Positions 32,022 through 43,900 of a stretch of DNA of 64,000 bases are shown piece by piece. The notes under the pieces are model-generated. The model saw nothing but the letters and a program-made list of their open reading frames with translations. It was not told where the DNA came from and made no database searches. Each line of letters begins with the position of its first letter. Position 1 is the first letter of the stretch. Position numbers and translations under genes: made by a program. Source of the stretch: Flavobacterium sp. KACC 22763 (GTDB taxonomy: Bacteria > Bacteroidota > Bacteroidia > Flavobacteriales > Flavobacteriaceae); contig NZ_CP117879.1 in assembly GCF_028736155.1 (NCBI RefSeq), positions 682,001-746,000 on the forward strand, in the 5' to 3' direction.

Positions 32022-32363
32022 ATGAATCATTATGAAACTGTTTTCATTTTAAATCCCGTTTTATCTGAGGTTCAGGTGAAGGAAACAGTAACGAAATTTG
32101 AAGAATTTCTTACTAGTAGAGGAGCTGAAATGGTATCGAAAGAGGATTGGGGTCTTAAAAAAATGGCTTACGAAATCCAAAACAAAAAAAGTGGTTTTTA
32201 TCACTTATTCGAATTCAAAGTAGCTGGAGAAGTTCTTTTAGCTTTTGAAACTGAATTCAGACGTGATGAAAGAGTTATGCGTTTCTTAACTGTAAGTTTA
32301 GATAAACATGCTATTTCATGGGCTGAGAGAAGAAGAGCAAAATTAAAATCTACTAAAGCGTAA
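32022..32363 (+). CDS. rpsF: 30S ribosomal protein S6
   Basis: 113 residues. The start [22 protein letters not shown] and the segment [25 protein letters not shown] are typical S6, followed by the [11 protein letters not shown] strand. S6 pairs with S18 on the 30S platform. It opens the classic S6-S18-L9 operon behind a strong promoter. The leader is too short to hold an obvious S6:S18-binding RNA structure. Confidence 0.98.
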   Translation: MNHYETVFILNPVLSEVQVKETVTKFEEFLTSRGAEMVSKEDWGLKKMAYEIQNKKSGFYHLFEFKVAGEVLLAFETEFRRDERVMRFLTVSLDKHAISWAERRRAKLKSTKA

Positions 32364-32368
32364 TTATT

Positions 32369-32665
32369 ATGTCTACAATTGAGCAATCTGCAAAAGGAAA
32401 AAAAGACGGAGATATCAGATATTTAACGCCTTTAAACATTGAAACTAACAAAACTAAAAAGTATTGCCGTTTCAAAAAATCAGGAATCAAATACATCGAT
32501 TATAAAGATGCTGATTTCTTATTGAAATTCGTTAACGAGCAAGGAAAAATTCTTCCTCGTCGTTTAACTGGAACTTCATTAAAATACCAAAGAAAAGTTT
32601 CTGTAGCTGTAAAAAGAGCTCGTCACTTAGCTTTAATGCCATACGTGGCCGATTTATTAAAATAG
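32369..32665 (+). CDS. rpsR: 30S ribosomal protein S18
   Basis: 98 residues, with an N-terminal extension usual in this phylum. The core is [59 protein letters not shown]. It begins 5 bases after the rpsF stop and is translationally coupled in practice. Confidence 0.98.
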
Positions 32666-32731
32666 TATAAAAATCTAGTCGCTGGTTTCTGTTGAAGCAG
32701 AACCTAACTTCTAAAATATAAGGACAACAAC

Positions 32732-33172
32732 ATGGAAATTATTTTAAAACAAGACGTACAGAACTTAGGATTTAAAGATGATGTAGTATCTGTAAAACCT
32801 GGTTACGGTCGTAACTTTTTAATTCCTCAAGGTTTTGCTACTTTAGCAACTCCTTCTGCTAAAAAAGTTTTAGCTGAAAACCTAAAACAAAGAGCACACA
32901 AAGAAGCTAAAATTGTTGCTGATGCTAAATCATTGGCTGAAGCAATTAAAGCTCTTGAAATTAAAATTTCTGCAAAAGCTGGTGGAGAGAAACTTTTTGG
33001 TTCTATCACAAACATCGACATTGCTGAAGCTTTAGAAAAATCTGGAAACGCTATCGACAGAAAATTCATCACTAGTGGTATCGTAAAACGTACTGGAAAA
33101 TACAGTGCAAGTATTCGTTTACACAGAGATGTAATTGTTGAGTTACCATACGAAATTGTTGCTGAAAAGTAG
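32732..33172 (+). CDS. rplI: 50S ribosomal protein L9
   Basis: 146 residues: the N-terminal domain MEIILKQDVQNLGFKDDVVSVKPGYGRNFLIPQGFA, a helical connector, and the C-terminal domain with GGEKLFGSITNIDIAEAL. L9 binds 23S rRNA at the L1-stalk base and supports frame fidelity. The 66-base gap after rpsR holds a small hairpin (GGTTTCTG with CAGAACC, 32684-32704), and a strong terminator follows the gene. Confidence 0.98.
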   Translation: MEIILKQDVQNLGFKDDVVSVKPGYGRNFLIPQGFATLATPSAKKVLAENLKQRAHKEAKIVADAKSLAEAIKALEIKISAKAGGEKLFGSITNIDIAEALEKSGNAIDRKFITSGIVKRTGKYSASIRLHRDVIVELPYEIVAEK

Positions 33173-33191
33173 TAGTTTTAAAATCTATACT

Positions 33192-33220
33192 AAAATCCCG
33201 ATGCAAATCGGGATTTTTTT
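33192..33220 (+). terminator. Terminator of the ribosomal operon
   Basis: AAAATCCCGAT pairs with ATCGGGATTTT and is followed by more T; GC-rich stem, short loop. Confidence 0.88.
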
Positions 33221-33288
33221 GTTTAATATAGAACGATAGTAATAATTAGACTTATAGCTAACAGCTAAAGGATAAAGCCTAAAATGAA

Positions 33289-33762
33289 ATGAAATACGCA
33301 AGATTAACAAAAGAGCAATTTGAAGAATTGCATGCTGAATTTGCCAGTTTTTTGGCTACACAAGCAATAGACAGAAAAGAGTGGGAAGAACTTAAAGTTA
33401 ATAAACCAGAAGTTGCAGAACAGGAACTTGATGTTTTTTCAGATTTGATTTGGGAAGGTGTATTAGGTAGAGCAGAATATTTAGAGCATTTTTCTAAAAA
33501 TCATATCTTTTTATTTCACTGTTTTGATACTCACATCCAATCGATTGTTTTAAAATCGGTTTCACCTGAAGTTGATTTTTTAACTAAAGATGGATTGCAA
33601 TGGTTGAGCGATAATATGTTTACCGATAATATTGAAATGAAGGTAGGAAAGAAGGTGTTTACAGAAGAACGAAACTCTTCAATTTTTGAATTGATTAAAC
33701 AAGGTGCTTTTTTAAGCGATGGACAGTTGTTTAATCAAATCAATACTATTATTGAATCGTAA
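33289..33762 (+). CDS. Conserved flavobacterial protein (DUF6495-like)
   Basis: 157 residues, soluble, acidic, all-helical-looking (YARLTKEQFEELHAEFASFLATQ and DVFSDLIWEGVLGRAEYLEHFS). I match it by memory to a DUF6495-type family found after rplI in flavobacteria; no function is known. No signal peptide. The start at 33289 is preferred because an ATG five bases earlier is followed at once by an in-frame stop. A strong terminator follows. Confidence 0.75.
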   Translation: MKYARLTKEQFEELHAEFASFLATQAIDRKEWEELKVNKPEVAEQELDVFSDLIWEGVLGRAEYLEHFSKNHIFLFHCFDTHIQSIVLKSVSPEVDFLTKDGLQWLSDNMFTDNIEMKVGKKVFTEERNSSIFELIKQGAFLSDGQLFNQINTIIES

Positions 33763-33785
33763 TTTAGTTTAATAACTTTTTTAAG

Positions 33786-33822
33786 ATGGCAAGCAATTAA
33801 TAATAATTGTTTGCCATTTTTT
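33786..33822 (+). terminator. Terminator after the DUF6495-like gene
   Basis: ATGGCAAGCAATTA pairs with TAATTGTTTGCCAT (33804-33817) with one mismatch, followed by TTTTTTG. Confidence 0.85.
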
Positions 33823-34929
33823 GTTTTTTTAACTTTTGTTTAATTTTTTTGTGAATTTTTACCCCGTATTTCTACGTGTTTATTTTTAATTTTTCAATAT
33901 ATTTTAAAAATTGAACTTTTTTGTAAAATATTGTTGTATTTAGTCTTTATAACGCATAGTTTTAGCGATAAATCTGTATAAATTGTAAGAATATACTTTG
34001 ATTACATCGATTTAACATATTTTACTTAATATTTTGCTTACCTATTAATTGAAAAGAAAATTATGTTAAATGTAGCGATTTTTCTATTGTTTTCAGTTGG
34101 TCCTAATTTTGAAATTAAAGATTTAAGAATAAATTATAAGATTTTTAAGCTTGTTTTATGTTTTTGTTTTTCCTAATTTTAGGTAACAAAAGTTAAACAA
34201 AGTTTTTCTTTTGGTTTTCTAAATGTAGTGTAGAATTATTTTTCTAATTGTTGAGATAGAAATTAGAAGAATTAAATAATAACTTAATAGGTCTGCGTAT
34301 GGAATTGACAATTACTTTCTTTATCAAATTTACTTTAGTTGTTTCTTTTATTTTAGCTTTATTCTTTACGTTACTAAGCTTACTTCGTCTCAACGATAAT
34401 TTTAATCGTTACCCAATATTTAATTTTTTTTCAAAAGGTTTGCATTTTAGTTTACTGTCTTGTAATTACCCCATTAGGTGTGTTGATTATAAGGAGTAAA
34501 AACTTTATTGGATATAATGTAGATTCTAATCTAGTTTTTGCAACTGGATATTTTAGGAATGACTAATCAACTTTCTCTAAAAAAAAAAAGAATTGACTAT
34601 ATAAGAATTCCCCAGTTCTACTTTCAACTAAAAATTTTCATTATGAAAATTAGACCTGCAACAAATCACTCCTCTAGGAAAACTGACTACAATCATTTTT
34701 CCTTAAAAAAAGTGGAACTTATTTTATCTCAGAGAGATCGAATTTGTTCTCCGGTATGTTTCGATATACTGAATTCAGCATAATTTTTTTCAAAACAGAG
34801 TTTACGGCTTTTTAATAAGTTGTGATATTTTGTTTTAACTGGTTTATTTTCAATTGATTGTTTAATTGCACAGGTGCATGCACCTACTGCAAGAGGTGTT
34901 TTATTGTCCATTTTCTAATCTTCCAAATT
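33823..34929. other. 1.1-kb stretch with no credible gene, upstream of the giant adhesin
   Basis: Very A/T-rich. Two short plus-strand frames (34299-34499, and 34538-34783, which opens with TTG) have no recognisable protein character. A small inverted repeat (AATTTTCA / TGAAAATT, 34633-34651) and a perfect 14-base palindrome (34872-34885) are the visible structures. TAnnTTTG-like boxes are only approximate, so the promoter of the adhesin operon is not firmly placed. The length suggests a long regulatory leader or lost genes. Confidence 0.6.
34872..34885. promoter_or_regulatory. Perfect 14-base palindrome upstream of the adhesin gene
   Basis: AGGTGCATGCACCT reads identically on both strands and ends 44 bases before the start codon at 34930, the usual position for a regulator site or leader hairpin. 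Function is inference. Confidence 0.4.
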
Positions 34930-37900
34930 ATGAAAAAAAAATTTACTTTTTGTAATCTCAATCCTCAAATGAGATTATTAGGACTTTTAACTTTATTCTT
35001 TATATGCACGGATGCATTTTCTCAGACTATTTGTAGACCTGTGTCTCAGACAAATAGTGCGGGAGGAGGGCTTTTGTGTTTAGGAGTAGATGTTAACAGT
35101 CCTGCCAATGCTTTTGATAGCGCTGGCTTATCCACCTATGCGACCTTATCAAATGGTGTTGCAGTAGCTGGGTGTTTTGCAGAAGAAACATTGACCTTAA
35201 ATCAAACGGCCCGAGCCGGTGACCAAGTTGCAATATACATTGGTACTGGCAATGGATTGCTTGATTTAAGTTTGTTATCAAATGCCACGGTTCAGGCTAA
35301 AAATTCTGGAACCAATGTAGGTTCAAGTGTGGCTTTAAATAGTCCGCTTTTGAATTTAAGTTTGCTAAGCGGCAATACGGTTGCCGTTGCAAAATTTCCT
35401 ATTACGGGTGATACCAACCAAATTCAAATTCAAGTTGGAGGAGGTGTGTTAGCTCTTCTAACAAGCTTAAGAGTTTACGATGTTAGACTTGAATTTGCAC
35501 AACCAACTGTCTCTGGTGGTTTAACACAGACTGTTTGTGCTGGAGCTCCTATAACTCTCACAGCTACTCCAGCTGCTGGTACTACGTTAGCTTGGTATAG
35601 TTCTGAATTTTCTACGACAGCTTTAGCAGTGGGAAATACTTATACAACTCCTGCTTTAACAGGAAATACGACATATTATATAGGAATAACTAGAGCCGCA
35701 GGTTGCGAAGGGAATGTTCGTGTACCAGTCGTTTTAAATGTTTCTAATCCAGTTGCACCTGCTTATAGCAATGTGGGAACCACAGTTTGTTCTACTGGTG
35801 CAACACAACAAACTACATTATCGTTAGTTAATGCTGTGCCTGGAACAACCTATAATTGGTTTTCTTCGCCAACGGGTGGTTTATCTCTAGCGAGTGGAAC
35901 TACTTATTCTCCAACAGTGCCTTTAGGAACGACTTCATTTTATGTAGAAGCTTCTATTGGAAGCTGTATTAGTCCGACTCGTACTAAGATTGATGTTGTT
36001 TCTACAGCTGTACCAGTTACACCGACAGTTCTCACTCAAAGTGTAACTATACAATCTGGGCAGAATGCAACTTTAAGTGCTACAACTACTGATGTTGGAG
36101 CACAATTGAATTGGTACGAAACTGCAACCGGCGGTACAGCAGTTGCAACAAATACAGCCACTTTTACAACTCCAATTTTAACAGCTACTAAAACCTATTA
36201 TGTTGAAGCGCAAAGTCCAAACGGAAATTGCGTTAGTGCTACAAGGGTACCAGTTACTGTTACGGTTCAACCATCAGCTTTAGGAGGATGTCTTGAAGCC
36301 AGCAGTCAGGTAACTAGCCAAGTAGGAATATGTTTATTGTGTAATGCTACAAATCCGAATTTCTCTGTAGACGGAAATCCTGCAACTGCAGCAAGACTTA
36401 CTATTCCTGCTAATGTAGTAGGGTCTATGCAGCAAACATTACAATTTACTAATCCTGGAAAAGCAGGAGATCGTGTTGATGTTGACTTAGAATTGCCAGG
36501 AGGTTTAGCAGATGTTCAGTTATTAAGCGTGATTAGTTTGGCAACCTACAATGGGGCGACTTATAATAATGATAGAGTTGCGATTAATAATCCACTTATT
36601 ACTTTGCAATTATTAAGTGGTACTAAATATAGAGCTAGCATTACGGCTGGTGCTAATTTTGACCGTGTAGAGGTTCGTTTAGGAGGTGTGGCAGGTCTTT
36701 TAACTAATTTAGACATTTATCAGGCAGCTTATACTTATAAAGCGCCGGCTGTTTCTGGAAATACCACTATTTGTAGCGGGACAACTACTACTTTAACTGC
36801 GGCACTTGCAATAGGGGAAACAATTAATTGGTATAATGTTCCTACAGGAGGTACTTCATTAGCCTCGACAGCATCTTATACAACGCCAGCTTTAACTGCG
36901 CCAGCGACTTATTATCTTGAAGTTACAAGAAACGGCTGTGTGAATAGCGAAAGATCTTCGGTTCAGGTATTGATCGATAATCCTGTTGCGCCAGCTGTTA
37001 CGCCAACTCCAGTAAATCTTTGTGCGGGACAGACATCTACTATTACAGTGCAGGCACCTGTGGCCGGGACTACATATAATTGGTATGATGTAGGCGGGAA
37101 TTTAGTATTTACAGGCAATGTCTTTACAACTCCTGCATTGAATGCGACGACAGATTATTTTGTCGAAGGAGTAATAGGAAATTGTTCTAGTCCAACTCGT
37201 ACTAAGGTTACGCTTAATGTTAATCCACTACCAGCCGCGCCTACTGTAGCATCGTCAACAGTAGTTATTCAGTCAGGACAGGTAGTGACTTTACAAGTTT
37301 CTAATCCTGTTCCTCAAATTGCTTATGACTGGTATGATGTACCAACAGGAGGAATAGCTCTCGTAACTGGTAGCCCTAGTTACACACCATCACCAGCTTT
37401 AACAGCTGACAAGACATTTTATGTTGTTGCTAGAAATAATTCTGATTGTGTAAGCGCTACTAGAACAGCAATTAATGTTGTAGTTACTCCTCCAGCGGTA
37501 ATTACTTCTTGTTTACGACCTTTTCAGCAAACAATTTCTACAAATGGATTATGTATTGGTTGTACAGCTGTTTTAGGTACTGAAGGAAATTCAGTAGACA
37601 ATGATTTTGATACTGCAACAACTCTTAGAAACGTAGTTGGAGTGGGAGCTTATATACAGCAAAAACTTGATTTTTCAAATTTTGGATTTGCAGGAGATAT
37701 TATTGAAGTAGAACTTGGCTTGCCTACGGGAGTTTTAGATATTGGTGCCCTTTCATACATTACTCTAGAAAGTTATAATGGAGGAACAAATAATGGTGAC
37801 GGAGCCTCTATCAATAATCTTTTAAATGTGCAGCTTTTAGGAGGAAATCGTTTTAGAGCTAGTTTTGTTGCTGGGAATACTTTCTCTGGAGTGCAAGTGC

Positions 37901-40900
37901 GTTTAGGAGGGGTTGCTTCAGTTTTAAGCGAATTGGATATTTATGGTGCTTCATTTAAATATAAAGAAGCTGCTATTACGGGTATATCGCCTGCAATTTG
38001 TTCTGGACAATCGGCAAATTTAACTGCCACTACTACTGCAGGAGATACGATTAATTGGTATGCTGACGCGAGCGGTGGAACTGCTTTAGCAACAAATACA
38101 AGCACTTATAATACTGGTGCATTAACAGCAACAACTACTTTTTATATAGAGGCGGTAAGAGGAATATGTATAAATAGTGTTCGTCAGCCAGTTACTGTTC
38201 CTGTTTTACAAATCCCAACAGAGGCAAATATTGTAATAGCAAGTCCGATTGAAGCTACTTGTACTGGAACAGCGGCTATAGCACCTACTTCAACAATTGC
38301 AGGAGCTACATTTAGATATTATAAAGATCAAAATAAAGGAACGGAAATTGTAGATGGAAGCGTAGATGGAACTATAACATTTGCAAAAGATCCTATTACA
38401 GGTGTACTTTCATTAACTGGTTTAAGTGCTTCTTACAATTTATATATATCTGCAGTTAACGGAGGTACTTGTGAGAATGTGAATGGAGATTTAAAACAAG
38501 TAACAATTACTTTACCTTCCATTACGCCTTCTCCAAATATCACTGCGACATTACAAGCATGTGGAAGTGCGAATTTAAGAAACGCAATCACAAATTACGA
38601 TTCAAATGTAACTTATACATTCTATAATTCTTCAAATACTTTAATAACTGCCGAAGAAGCATCTAATATTACAGTAAATGGCGTTTACTATATAGAAGCG
38701 CAAAGTGCAACAAGTACTTGTCCATCTGCTAGACAATCTGTAACAGTTACGATTGATGTATTACCTACTTTAACGGTAACTGATCCACAAGAATCTGTAA
38801 ATGTAGGAACAGATGTTTCATTAGTAGCTACTTCGACAGGAACTGTTACATGGTTTAATCAGCAAGGAGTCGCGATTGCAGGACCTCCATTTACAACCGG
38901 TCCATTAAATACACCTGGGGTTTATACTTACACAGTTGTCGCAACTAATGGGTCTTGTATTGTAACTGCAACTAAGATTATCAATGTGATAGATCTTACA
39001 AGCTGTCAAAACTTAACAGAACGAGTTTATGCAACAGGACAAACTGAAGGCACTATAATTAGCGGGGATGTTACAAACAATACAAATGCAGTTGATGGTA
39101 ATCCTCAGACATTCTCAACAATTACTACAGGTTTAGGACTTTTGGGAGTTGGTACTACATGGCAAAATTTAACATGGCCAGCGAATATCGCGAAAGGTAC
39201 TCCGGTGACAGTTAAATTAGGTTCTGAATATAGTTTATTGGCTGTTGGTCAGAATTTATCAGTGGTAGGTACAAAAAATGGAGTGCTTATCGGTACAGGT
39301 CAGTCAGTAAAAGGATCATTATTAAATTTACTTTCAGGTGATAACACTTATGAATTTACTTTTGTTCCATCAGATGCATCAGGTCCGCAAGATTATGATG
39401 GTATTCGTATTATATCATCTTCAATCGCAAGTGTTGCTCAAAACACAAAAGTATTTGATGCTTATTATAAAAAGCCTGTTACTTCAGTAACTTGTACATC
39501 AGGGGATATTCAAGATATTTTTTATGGCGCAACTGATTTAGGAATTGGAGCTGCAACTGCTTTGGTTGGAGTAAGTGATGTTTGGAATATTGCAGATAAA
39601 GATGTATCTACTTTTGCAACAATGTATAATGGAGTGGGCGCTTTGGCTGCAGCAGATCTAACGGTGCAATTTAAAACACCTTCTGTTCTTAGTGATACCT
39701 TAAGAATTGTGGTTTCTAAACCAGGGACACTTTTAACTGTTGGTGTGCTTACAGGATTTTCAGTTCAACGCTATTTAGGAAATGTGGCAGTTGGTAATGA
39801 AATCTACAGTAATAGTAGTTTGTTAAGCATAAAATTATTGCCAGGAAATTCTTTGGCAATGGTATTGGTATCTTCACCAACAGAAATTTACGATAGAGTT
39901 AGAATCCGTTTAGGCGGTGCCGTAGGAGTGTTAGATTTCTTAAGAGTTCATACTGTAGAGAGAACGGCCAATACAACGGTCATTGGAGCTGATCCGCAGA
40001 ATAAAATTACGGTCTGTCCGGGAACCGATATAACGCTCCAAATTCCTGAAGTAGCTTGTTCAACCTATCTTTGGTATGATGCTGAGACTGGAGGAAATCA
40101 AGTAGGAAGCGGACCAACTTTTACCGTTCCAGCAGACCTGACAGCAGGTATTTATAGATATTATGTACAGCCAGTACGTTATGGCTGTCAAGATTATGCA
40201 AGAGGAGAAGTTACTGTCGAAGTAAAAGCTTCTGCTCCAGTAAATGCTTTAACAGATATTACTTTAAACGGAGGAACAACAACATCAATTTGTGCTGCTT
40301 CTGGAACTGTTACTTTGGCAACAAGTTTAAGCGGAACGCCAGTTTTAACAAATCCTGTTTATCACTGGTATCGTTTTGATGGAACAACAAGTCAGTTAAT
40401 AACAGGTGAAACAACTGCACAGTTAATAGTAAACGGATTGGCTCCTGGAACTTATACTTATTTTGTAGGAGTGAGTTCAGATGAATTTTGTGAAACTGCG
40501 GTAGCAGACAGAAAACAAATTACATTCACTATTTTGCCTTCTTCAACAGTAAACGATATTACAGTTGACGATGTAACAGTTTGTAATGGTGTTCCGGCAT
40601 CTTTAACTCCGTCGGCTCCAACATTAAATAGTCCAGTATTCACTTGGTACTTAGATGCTAATAAAACACAGCCAATTACAGATGGGGCTGTAATAGCAGG
40701 AGTTACTTATGCTGTAGATGCAGCTGGTGTTTTAACCGCTACAGGTTTAACAAAAGCAGTAAGCCCAATAACATATTATGTAGCTGTTGCAAGCGCTAAT
40801 ACCTGCGAAAATTTAGCAGGAACATTGCAAGATGCTGTTATAATTGTTAGCGATCCAAATACGCCAACAACTTCAAATAGCACTCAGAATTTCTGTTTGA

Positions 40901-43900
40901 TAAATGCACCGACTGTTGCAAATATTCAAGTTAATGAAAGCAATGTGATTTGGTATGATGCAGCGATAGGAGGAAATGTAATTGCTTCGGCTACTCCATT
41001 AGTAAGCAGAATTTATTATGGAGCAGCAACTGATGCGATTACAGGATGTGAAAGCTCTTTAAGATTGCAAGTAACTGTTAACGTCAATGATCCAGGAACA
41101 CCTACATTAGTAACAGCAGGAGTGCAAAACTTCTGTAAGGAAGATCTTCCGACATTTGCAAGCGTTCAGTTCAATCAAGCAAATATTGTTTGGTATACAG
41201 CCATAACAGGCGGAACGTTGATTCCATCTAATACGGCTCTTACAACAGGTCAGTATTTTGCAGCGATTTCAGATCCATCAACAGGATGCGAGAGCGTTTC
41301 AAGATTGACAGTTGATGTAATTGTAAGCGATCCGGGAACACCGACTTTGGTAACGGCAGGGCCACAAAGTTTCTGTAAAGAAGATCTTCCAACATTTGCA
41401 AGTATTCAGACAAATGAAACCAACATAGTTTGGTATACAGCGATAACAGGCGGAACATTGATTCCATCTACTACAGCTTTAACAACAGGCCAGTATTTTG
41501 CTGCAATCTCAGATCCATTGACGGGCTGCGAAAGCGCTTTAAGATTGACAGTTGATGTGATTGTGAATGACCCAGGAACTCCGACATTGGTGACTGCTGG
41601 AACGCAAAACTTCTGTAAGGAAGACCTTCCGACATTTGCAAGTGTTCAGTTCAATCAAGCAAATATTGTGTGGTATACAGCTATAACAGGCGGAACGTTG
41701 ATTCCATCTACAACAGCTCTAACAACAGGGCAGTATTTTGCAGCAATTTCAGATCCTATAACAGGCTGTGAAAGTGCTTTAAGATTAACAGTTGATGTGA
41801 TTGTAAATGATCCAGGAACACCAACATTGGTGACTGCGGGAGTACAGAACTTCTGTCTGGCAAACGCACCGACATTTGCAAGCATTCAGACAAATGAAAC
41901 CAATATAGTTTGGTATACAGCTATAACAGGCGGAACGTTGATTCCATCTACTACAGCTCTAACAACAGGGCAATATTTTGCGGCAATCTCAGATCCAGTA
42001 ACAGGATGCGAGAGCGCTTCAAGATTGACGGTTGATGTGATCGTAAGCAATCCGGGAAGTCCGACATTGGTGACTGCAGGAACACAAAATTTCTGTAAAG
42101 AAGATCTTCCAACATTTGCGAGCATTCAGACAAACGAAACCAACATAGTTTGGTATACAGCTATAACAGGCGGAACATTGATTTCATCTTCTACAGTTTT
42201 AACAACAGGCCAATATTTTGCAGCAATCTTTGATCCAGCAACAGGCTGCGAGAGCGCTTCAAGATTGACAGTTGATGTGATTGTAAATGATCCGGGAACT
42301 CCGACATTGGTGACTGCGGGAACACAAAACTTCTGTTTGGCAAATGCTCCAACATTTGCAAGCGTACAGTTCAATCAAACCAATATAGTTTGGTATACAG
42401 CTTCGACTGGCGGAACAGTGATTGCTCCAACAACAGCTTTGACAACAGGCCAATATTTTGCAGCAATTTCAGATCCAGTAACTGGTTGTGAGAGTGCTAC
42501 AAGATTAACAGTTGATGTAATTGTAAGCGATCCAGGAACACCAATATTGGTCACTGCGGGAGTACAGAACTTCTGTCTGGTAAATGCGCCAACATTTGCA
42601 AGCGTTCAGTTCAATCAAACCAATATAGTTTGGTATACAGCTTCGACTGGCGGAACAGTGATTGCTCCAACAACAGCTTTGACAACAGGCCAATATTTTG
42701 CAGCAATTTCAGATCCAGTAACTGGTTGTGAGAGTGCTACAAGATTAACAGTTGATGTGATTGTAAATGATCCGGGAACGCCAACATTGGTGACTGCAGG
42801 AACACAAAATTTCTGTAAAGAAGATCTTCCAACATTTGCGAGCATTCAGACAAACGAAACCAACATAGTTTGGTATACAGCTATAACAGGCGGAACATTG
42901 ATTCCATCTTCTACAGTTTTAACAACAGGTCAGTACTTTGCGGCAATTTTAGATCCAGCAACAGGCTGCGAAAGCGCTTTAAGATTGACGGTTGATGTGA
43001 TTGTAAACGATCCAGGAACTCCGACATTGGTGACTGCAGGAACTCAAAACTTCTGTTTGGCAAATGCTCCAACATTTGCAAGCGTACAGTTCAATCAAAC
43101 AAATATAGTTTGGTATACAGCTTCGACTGGTGGAACAGTGATTGCTCCAACAACAGCTTTGACAACAGGCCAATATTTTGCAGCAATTTCAGATCCAGTA
43201 ACAGGCTGCGAGAGCGCTTCAAGATTGACAGTTGATGTAATTGTAAGCGATCCGGGAACTCCTACATTGGTGACTGCGGGAACACAAAACTTCTGTCTGG
43301 TAAATGCGCCAACATTTGCAAGTGTTCAGTTTAATCAAACCAATATTGTTTGGTATACAGCTTTAACAGGCGGAACAGTAATTGCGCCAACAACAGCTTT
43401 AACAACAGGCCAATATTTTGCGGCAATTTCAGATCCAGCAACAGGCTGTGAAAGTGCTTCAAGATTAACAGTTGATGTGAATGTAACAGATCCAGCAACA
43501 CCAACAACAAATGCTGCAGCACAGACTTTCTGTACAGGCACAAATCCGACAGTGGCAAATATTCAAGTGAATGAAAGCAATGTAGTTTGGTACACAACTC
43601 AAACAGGAGGAACAGCTTTAGCTTCAACAACCGCACTTACTACGGCAACTTATTTCGGAGCAATTAAAGATCCAGCAACAGGATGCGAAAGCAGTGTAAG
43701 ATTGCAAGTGGCTGTAACAGTCGGTAATACAATAAATCCAACAACAAACAATACAGCACAGACTTTCTGTTCTGTAAACGCACCGACAATTGCAAATATT
43801 CAAGTAAACGAAAGCAATGTAACATGGTTTACAGCTGCAACAGGAGGAACAGCAATTCCAGCAGGAACAGCACTTACTTCTGGAGTATATTTTGGAAACA

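Noticed and set aside
34299..34783. Two short plus-strand frames (66 and 81 codons) in the gap before the adhesin
   Set aside because: One is a chance hydrophobic run in A/T-rich sequence, the other opens with TTG and has no recognisable pattern. Retained only as part of the gap description.
41089..43488. Possible noncoding satellite or CRISPR
   Set aside because: All units are in frame in one long coding sequence with conserved Cys, Trp and Gly positions.
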